Both the position numbers and the translations under genes were made by a program. Shown piece after piece: positions 56,226 to 64,000 of a DNA stretch of 64,000 bases. Position 1 is the stretch's first letter. Each line of letters starts with the position of its first letter. The notes under the pieces were generated by a model that ran no database searches, was not told the DNA's origin, and saw only the letters and a program-made list of their open reading frames with translations. Source of the stretch: Notospermus geniculatus (Eukaryota > Nemertea > Pilidiophora > Heteronemertea > Lineidae); contig NMRB01000019.1 in the NCBI GenBank assembly GCA_002633025.1, positions 457,612 through 521,611 of the forward strand. Reading direction: 5' to 3'.

Positions 56226-57200
56226 NNNNNNNNNNNNNNNNNNNNNNNNNNNNNNNNNNNNNNNNNNNNNNNNNNNNNNNNNNNNNNNNNNNNNNNNNNN
56301 NNNNNNNNNNNNNNNNNNNNNNNNNNNNNNNNNNNNNNNNNNNNNNNNNNNNNNNNNNNNNNNNNNNNNNNNNNNNNNNNNNNNNNNNNNNNNNNNNNNN
56401 NNNNNNNNNNNNNNNNNNNNNNNNNNNNNNNNNNNNNNNNNNNNNNNNNNNNNNNNNNNNNNNNNNNNNNNNNNNNNNNNNNNNNNNNNNNNNNNNNNNN
56501 NNNNNNNNNNNNNNNNNNNNNNNNNNNNNNNNNNNNNNNNNNNNNNNNNNNNNNNNNNNNNNNNNNNNNNNNNNNNNNNNNNNNNNNNNNNNNNNNNNNN
56601 NNNNNNNNNNNNNNNNNNNNNNNNNNNNNNNNNNNNNNNNNNNNNNNNNNNNNNNNNNNNNNNNNNNNNNNNNNNNNNNNNNNNNNNNNNNNNNNNNNNN
56701 NNNNNNNNNNNNNNNNNNNNNNNNNNNNNNNNNNNNNNNNNNNNNNNNNNNNNNNNNNNNNNNNNNNNNNNNNNNNNNNNNNNNNNNNNNNNNNNNNNNN
56801 NNNNNNNNNNNNNNNNNNNNNNNNNNNNNNNNNNNNNNNNNNNNNNNNNNNNNNNNNNNNNNNNNNNNNNNNNNNNNNNNNNNNNNNNNNNNNNNNNNNN
56901 NNNNNNNNNNNNNNNNNNNNNNNNNNNNNNNNNNNNNNNNNNNNNNNNNNNNNNNNNNNNNNNNNNNNNNNNNNNNNNNNNNNNNNNNNNNNNNNNNNNN
57001 NNNNNNNNNNNNNNNNNNNNNNNNNNNNNNNNNNNNNNNNNNNNNNNNNNNNNNNNNNNNNNNNNNNNNNNNNNNNNNNNNNNNNNNNNNNNNNNNNNNN
57101 NNNNNNNNNNNNNNNNNNNNNNNNNNNNNNNNNNNNNNNNNNNNNNNNNNNNNNNNNNNNNNNNNNNNNNNNNNNNNNNNNNNNNNNNNNNNNNNNNNNN
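56226..57200. other. Assembly gap, 975 N
   Basis: Run of N. The three very long frames that cross it are only artefacts of translating N. Confidence 0.99.
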
Positions 57201-60200
57201 AAAACATCAACTGAAGTATTTAACAGCCAATTCTCTGATCAATACTGAGCATGGAAAAGAATCACGCTGGTCACGTTTGATAAGCTGAGAACTTCCATGA
57301 TCAAGTCCAGTAATAAAAGCAATATTTTTTTTATTTATGAAACATCAGGACTGGCTTTATCGAGATAATGCAATCCTGAGTGATCTTTTCAGGTCCAGCA
57401 TTGATATAATGGAGTCCCAGACACCTGTTTGTGGCCATAATTGCTCAATCTCCGGTCAGAACGGAAGAAAAACAGATTTGATCAGAAGAGTCTATGCGAC
57501 AGCTCGCTGACGTGTCGGTGTCCATTAATGATACTTGTATCTTGGGGGAGAAAAATGCAGCAATTTCAGGTCCTGATATTTGATGGCCATGTACTTTCAC
57601 AAACCTTAAGCCACTCACAGGGGTTTGAGGCATCTCCGTGGTACGTCATAGACCGGGGCATCACTCGGGGGGGGGGGGTTATTGGAGCACCCCACCCCTC
57701 AAGCTCCTGTGGAGCCATTGAAGGTTGAACATGACGCCATCCCTTCTCCTAGTTCATTCACATTTTACCTGTTAAGAATCATTGATATAATCCCGTGACC
57801 CTGTGAGTCAGCAGCCAGTCATGTCAAGTTAGCCACCCTTCAGCAAGGAAGGTCTAATGGCCAAACAATAATGACATGAGTCAACTGCTCAATTCCCGCT
57901 CTGATTCCATTGCTGCACAAAGATGCAATTACAATTAACAAAGGTAGAAACTGGTGAGGGTAGTTGATGAGATGTTACATTTGCATTTGGCGAGTGGGTA
58001 ATCAACAATATACGGAACTGATTTCAACTTTTGTGAGTAGTGTCTATAGACCTTTAAGATGAGGGGGGTCACCAAAATAATCTTAACATCAATATGGGTA
58101 TACATTGGAAGCCTTTCGGGATTATCTTCTGTGTTCTATTGACTTGAATAGTTTTTGATTTGGATGATACTGAAGAAAGCCATCTTCTCAAATCACACCT
58201 TGCCCTTAGGGCTAAGACGTGGAGCAATGGTGAACTTATTTTCCCAACTTTGGTAGAAACCTGGGGAAGATGAAAGGAGGGTATTGACTGAAGCAGAAAA
58301 CTTAAAACTTGACAGAATTCATGTTATCTGAGAGGGGATTTAGATTGTAAATGTTCCCAGGTTTTGCATCTGATGAACAGTGCGGACCTTCTTTTACTCT
58401 GTTTACCTTGTCATGCTCCTTTAGAGGGCTTGGTTCTCACAAAAGCCGATGAAGCAGTCAGCCAGGTTGTTTACTTTGCGAAGCAGAATCTGATTTGCAA
58501 GGTCTCCTGGGAAAAGGATGTCAGCTTAAGAAAAATTGTGTCCAAATACCTCTACTGATTGGCATGAAGAGTGTGATGAAGTACAAGGGCAACATTGCTG
58601 ACTCAGCTGCCAAGAATTACATCCCTAAGAAAACCTACCGTAACAAAGACTACAAGTGGTGTCATTTTTTTGTGACAAACTCCTGGAATTATCCATCATT
58701 CAATTTAGCAGACTAATCTTGTTCAGCATGCAATAAAGAAAAAATAGAGAAAATAGATCACAGATGCAACGAATCACATACTCCAGGCCATTTAAGTACA
58801 GTCTGATTGGAAATGAGATTTATCTAAGTTTGGCCGTCCATCGTAATGTGATTACATATGATCTACTTTGCCACAGGGATTCGGTTTTCTCTTACCAGTT
58901 TGGACTAAATGAATAAGAGGAAGCATGCCTGGGGTAGAATTTGAATGTGGAAGTACTGATTGAGTTTGATGTCATCCATTTAATACATACTCGTTATGCT
59001 GTTGATTAGCTGGTTAATGTGTCCTTCTTTGCACCTGGATTTCTAGTCACCTCTTGGCATTGGAGTCACTGTGGCATTGGAAACGTCTATCACTGCGGTG
59101 GTTCCTATTCCTAGTGGACTCATCTTTCACCTCTCCGAGGAATCGCCGTGGTGAAGTGGCTCGGGTCTCTGGCTAGTGGTCACAAGGGCCCGAGATCGCT
59201 CTCCACTTGTTGGCGTGAGACTCTGGCAAAGTGTCTTTACCTCAATTGGCTCACCCACCCAGGTGCTTAAGCAGTACCCAGCCGGCAGAAATGATTTACA
59301 GATGAATTGTTAAGTAAGTTAACAAGCCTAACGGCAAAACTGACTTTTTGCGGACATAACCGCCCATATAGGCTTACATTAAACGGCACGCTGGTGACCT
59401 AGTTACCACCTAGTTCATGCATGCACACACTCGATGTACATCGTATACACAGTGCTCGCGAGCGTACACGCCGTTGAGACAAGACTGTTCGAGTCAACGT
59501 ATATATTTGAATGATTTTACATGTATTAGGCATGGAAACTGTTGCTACACATAAAAGAATGAGTTGAAGTATGGTACCTTACCTGATGAAGGGTTACTAA
59601 TGGTATCACAGCGCGTCGAACATCTCAAGTGATGAAAATGATGGCGGCCATTGTTTAATGAAGCATAGTGTGCCGCTCAGATCATGTGATCCAATATATG
59701 ACTAACCAGACGGCGCCCTCAAATTTAACCTCGAAATTTTTTCAAAAAAAACGTACAAAAAACTCGAAGCCGGTGAAATAATTCAAACTTCTATATTCGG
59801 GACACGCTTTGACTCCAAATGATTTGAATGTGCATATGTCAACAGATTACGTGAGAGGAAAGGGTCGAAAAATAGGGGAGAAATTGAAGCTAAAAGGGTG
59901 ATGATTTTTTTAGTGGTGAGAGTGCCTGAAGCCCAGCTCACCAACAGCACATGACTGGTGAACAATTAAATTGCTGATGATGAATCATTCGTGTTGTTGT
60001 TTGCATCCCTCAGAAACCCAGGGTAACTGATCCTGGCACACTATTTCCTTTCACAGCTAGAGTTCTTTAAAGATGCATGAATCTTGTGTCACGGTGTTAT
60101 GATATGTCATGAAAGCCTGATGGTGTTGGAAATCCAGCAAATTGGAAGTGGCATGGTTGCTGTTGGATTAGAGCTTGGGATACATCTGTAACTGTCACTT

Positions 60201-62290
60201 TGTTTAGCTGGACTGGGTACCGCTGTTTTGAGATTCCATGCATCGCCGTCGAGTGCACACCCGGCGTCACCAGCCGATTTTGCTTGTCAGCGATCAGATC
60301 GTTTGCGATATCGCCTGGTGTGCTGCCTGCTTTAGTTACAAGATTTTCCTCAGCCACGACGTGAAGTAATCAACCCGACAAACACGCCACATCTTGTTCT
60401 ACAACCTCAGCCCATTTGTGTCCACCTCTGACCTGACACCTCCAATAATACTACCTCAGCCAACCTGATACAATCTAAGTAATGTATTGATAAATCAATT
60501 GGGGCATTATGGTTCAGAAGTCTTTACTGTCCTTTGATCCAACGTAATTAGACACGGTGCTTTCCTTGCTAAGCCATGTGATGTGAGACTATTGGAACTT
60601 TCTCATCCCCTAATGGCTCACCGTTATTGACCATAACACAGTGGGTGTGAGGTCAACAATTAATGGAATTACCTCTGGATGAAAGATGGTAGCTTTTTTG
60701 ATGTTTTCTTTGTAACTGTAACAAACTGGTATGTTATCGATCCATGGCTTTTCTTGATCTATTACTTACCCTGATGACCAATCAACAGGAATTCTGGCCG
60801 CAATCCTGAAGACAGAACTGCCAGAAATGGCACAGGATCTGCGGCGGGCGGCTATAGTTTTGTTGAAAGACAAAATTTACCTGTTTGATGATCAGTGCCG
60901 AACACAGAAGATGGAGATTTGTCTGTGCAGAATGCAAGAATGTCAATGGTCATCTTCTACGGACCTACCTGGTTAGATACTCGTTGGCCCAGCCCAAGTA
61001 AACCTTGTCGAAAATCGGGGTGGATGCACACTTAGGGCCTACCTTATTAACATACCTGTAGTTTCTGGCATAAAATCTCATGCCAGGACTACAAAGCCAT
61101 CCACATCCAACAAGATCCCCTGAAAAGTCAGCAGTGTAGCGACTTGTCTCCTCATTTCATCGTGATCAAATATATCTTTATTTCATTTTCTCCAGAATAA
61201 GCTTTGGCCATTAGCGTCAACCACATGTCACCACCAGTCAAATTCAACAGTCATCAATGAAACCAGTTGATAGTACCATCAACATGCTTGTGACACACCC
61301 AAGTTGACAAAAATGTCACCGCCCATCTCCCCACAGCGTACCAGATTGGTGGTACATCCTGTGTCATAGACATATCAATAATCAGCAAGAGCAAAGACCC
61401 TTTTACGATGCAGAAACTGAAGACGTCAACTAAGTAAGTTATTGGCAAATCAATGCTCAACTAATGGTTCTTGACGTATTGGATTTTCCGAGCCTGAGGG
61501 TTCCAGCGGCATGCCGTGCCAGATCGAGTTGGTGATTTTCCTTCCGCCCTCACTGTGAGACTGAGCATGTTTGCATAATTCTGTTTCTCTAGGCTCCAAT
61601 ATTTTGGCGTAACATGACAACAAACAAGGTACAAAAAAGCAAATTGCCTGGGCATGGCTGTTGGGTTAGAAGGTACTTTTGTATCTTTGGTTGTCGTCAT
61701 ATGCGGTGCCGTCTGCCAAAGTCTGTATTGTTTTGATCAGAGATGATTCTAGACCCTTTCGTCAGGAAGGTGTCAGATTCTGTCCCTTGGAGTCGGCCAG
61801 TCTTATCCTGAATGCTACTGAGTGTCCTCAGTACAGGTCAGTTCTCCGGGGTTGATGTCTCGAAGTACTGCAGCAAAGACGAATGATTCGATTTGTTCAA
61901 TGTTAGATGTCTTTAGTGGATTATTTGTAGCATCTGGCCTTCAGAAATCAATTCACGAATTTGGACTGAGATAGGGACCATCAATTTTCTGGTCTTTATC
62001 AGAAAAAAAAGAAATGTTCCAAACCGAACTTTTTATGACCTCAATCAAACCTACAAAAACATGTTGCTAATACAGATGCAATCGTCTGAGTGTTTTCTGG
62101 TCATGAATCTTTATTCAATTGCTTCTCTTTGCGTGATTTGTTTGTCAGGAAAGGAAATCGGGCTGCCACTTTCTCCATCTGAGTAATCAGTCGAGGGGTT
62201 ACCCTCGGGCAGTGGTGAGTTAGAGTGACAGTTGTTGGTTCTCAATAGCTCCAACATGCTATCTGAATTGTAATATATTCTATGCTTAGG
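57201..62290. other. Long stretch with no recognised gene
   Basis: Contains a 12-G run at 57667-57678 and two short overlapping plus frames at 58364-58558 and 58495-58716, followed by AATAAAGAAAAA at about 58733. I do not recognise their products, and a chance arrangement cannot be excluded. A weak tRNA-like patch lies at about 59150-59215. Confidence 0.45.
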
Positions 62291-62291
62291 T

Positions 62292-62330
62292 TGTCAGGAG
62301 TGATGCAATGGAAACATCTCCGAGGTTTGG
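62292..62330 (+). repeat. SINE head scrap
   Basis: TTGTCAGGAGTGATGCAATG plus GAAACATC resembles the start of the 13227 SINE (TGTCAGAGTGGCGCAATGG). The B-box is missing. Confidence 0.4.
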
Positions 62331-62523
62331 CGTCTTCCGCCCGTATCTCACGGTCATGTCAACCTGTGATGAGTCTGTGGCGACTGCTGTATTGACATCA
62401 GTGGCGTCAGCTCTGTGGTCTTTTACACTCAGAAGCGAATTTCTTGATAAATATCTGTGGGAACGAAAAAGAGAGATTAAAGGAAGTGCAGTTTCTTGTA
62501 TTAAGACTCTCCTCCTCGTGGGC

Positions 62524-62668
62524 GTCTTCTCGCACAAGTTGGCTCTCAATCACCAATTCAGCATTGTTGGTTTCTTTACGGCTTACCTCTTGACCAGCGA
62601 CACAAATGTCTGTCAAGAGTTTCCTACAGCCCGGGTTGCCCATAGAGCCATGCCAGCTGAGCTTCTCA
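62524..62668. mobile_element. Fold-back MITE, dispersed family, copy 6
   Basis: GTCTTCTCGCACAAGTTGGC, TCTCAATCACCAATTCAGC and ATTGTTGGTTTCTTTACGGC at left are partly mirrored by GTTGCCCATAGAGCCATGCC and AGCTGAGCTTCTC at right. Inner ACCAGCGACACAAATG corresponds to GACCAATGACACAAAC in copy 1. Confidence 0.6.
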
Positions 62669-62799
62669 GGATTATACATCTTGTGGATGCCCCTCAGTTC
62701 AATACAACCTTATCTATCCCAATACCATGCGAGATGAAGATCTCTCTTTGGTATTTGAGATCCCCAAATTGTGTAGAGGGGAGCTCCATGACACAGTAA

Positions 62800-63500
62800 T
62801 ATGGCTTCGGCTGATGCGGGACTGAGAAAATTAAGTTAGCATCCCTGTTAGGAGATCAAATATTTTGGCTAACAAAATAAAGGATAACCAGGGTGAAGAA
62901 ATAGAATAAGGAAAGACAAAGAAAAAGAAAAGTGAGAAGAGTTTGTGTTTATCCTGGCAGGGTAACTTGACACAAAGATGGAGGACTTCAATGACCTTCT
63001 GCTGCTATATTTTTAATCTTATTATTTCTCTATAAGATTATGATTTGTGTGGTTTTGTTGATATTTAAAACCTTCCACCAGACATAAATAAGGTTTCATG
63101 ACAGTGATATAGTATTCTAGACTTATAATTGAAAACCCAAGGTCGCATGTATTATTAACAAGCATCATTTTATTACTATTCCAAGTTACTGTATCGAAGA
63201 ACAAAGGTGTGCCAGCAGTCAATAACGTAGGGTGGAGTTCTATACCGCTTGTAGGTAGTCAGCGATTTTTTGATGTGGGGAGGAGTGGAGTTACTCGTTA
63301 GAACATCAAACAATTATTTCTATGAAGAAAGAGGAGCTCCTTCCTATCTTGCTTTTCATCCATCCTGCGTCTGATGCTGGGGGAGTTTCTACGCAAATAA
63401 AAAGTAATCATCAGTTTTGCGCAACTGATGCAAAGGATTTCTGTTTCAGTTTCATTCTTTCACTTTGAAGGGGAATAGATTGCAAACCAGAGGGGCAGTT
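62800..63500. other. No recognised feature
   Basis: AT-rich sequence with short frames; nothing recognised. Confidence 0.4.
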
Positions 63501-63504
63501 TTCC

Positions 63505-63590
63505 TCACATTCCACAAAACGTCCTCCCACAGCATTGCTTTGGTCTTGCTCCTCTTTGTAAAAATATGTGGATGTGGAATAGAAGACTTG
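63505..63590 (-). repeat. Interspersed repeat, AAGAGGAGCAGGACC family, copy 3
   Basis: The minus strand reads TACAAAGAGGAGCAAGACCA, AAGCAATGCTGTGGGAGGACG, then GTGAGGAAAACTGC, matching the copies at 19625 and 24362. Confidence 0.5.
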
Positions 63591-64000
63591 GTTCCTCGGC
63601 TACATCAGACCTGGAAATACTTGATTCGGCTGCATCATACTTGGTCAGATTTGTTTCGGCCACATTAGACTTTGACAGACATTCAACACCTGTGCAGTTT
63701 CGGCAAGCAATAAACAATGTGGACATCAGACACGGCCTGAAAACAGATATCTCCTTCTTAATCAGTTTCTCCTGACATGTCAACAGGATTAGGATTATCT
63801 CATGAGGATTAGGCTTTTGTTAAACAGAAGAAAGCAGAATTAGCATCAAAGGTCCTCTGATGGTATTTAGCAGACTCCATAAAGCTATCAACAAATACCT
63901 ACACTCAGATATTTGTATGTACCGATAGACAAAAGTATCCTTGTGGATCACATTCCATCATTTGATGACAGCCTTAAAGTAGTCCTTTGTGACTTGCCGA

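Noticed and set aside
56141-57248. Three frames of more than 330 codons
   Set aside because: They consist almost entirely of translated N in the assembly gap.
59150-59215. tRNA-like segment with GTGAAGTGGCTCGG and GGCCCGAGATC
   Set aside because: B-box has too many mismatches and no stems pair convincingly.
62308-62799. 163-codon plus frame
   Set aside because: Starts at a SINE scrap and crosses a fold-back MITE copy; other copies do not keep the frame.

Overview
The window looks like a non-coding, repeat-dense stretch of an animal nuclear genome, most likely a marine invertebrate. Reasons: tRNA-headed SINEs with target-site duplications, degenerate non-LTR (LINE) reverse-transcriptase pieces, many short palindromic DNA-transposon relics (MITEs), several minisatellites, frequent ACATGTA motifs, and no long open reading frame. 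The phylum cannot be fixed from sequence alone; a lophotrochozoan or invertebrate deuterostome is a guess. I found no exon set, operon, CRISPR array, rRNA or intact tRNA that I would defend as a gene. The window is probably intergenic or a very large intron.

Layout. 1-0.3 kb: two 145-bp tandem units, each with a strong CTCF-type core. 0.4-1.4 and 10.6-11.6 kb: two copies of a ~1-kb repeat. 7-10.4 kb: a cluster of palindromic MITEs, a mariner-like MITE and invertebrate interspersed repeats. 12.3-17.6 kb: three minisatellites (29, 53 and 43 bp) and an intact SINE with a 12-bp target-site duplication. 20.4 and 25.0 kb: two related Harbinger-like MITEs, the second lying inside a dead LINE. 22.5-24.1 kb: a duplicated block around a 168-base gap, plus a MITE split by a poly(A) retroposon. 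26.8-27.9 kb: a 0.57-kb duplication meeting at a single N. 33.1 kb: a 3' fragment of an initiator tRNA-Met followed by an encoded CCA. 35-42.5 kb: fold-back elements of a dispersed family. 44.8-47.6 kb: three copies of one block separated by single Ns. 48.5 kb: a 332-bp nested hairpin transposon with a 9-bp target-site duplication. 49.3-54.3 kb: two copies of a 2.5-kb block joined at a single N and differing in minisatellite copy number. 54.5-55.5 kb: scrambled LINE fragments. 56.2-57.2 kb: a 975-base gap. 57.2-64 kb: mostly unique sequence without recognisable features.

Two themes run through the window. First, it is a graveyard of small inverted-repeat elements from several families. Second, most single-N positions sit at the seam of near-identical duplications, which suggests unmerged contig overlaps or alternative haplotypes rather than true tandem duplication. 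Copy-number statements for those blocks should be treated with caution.
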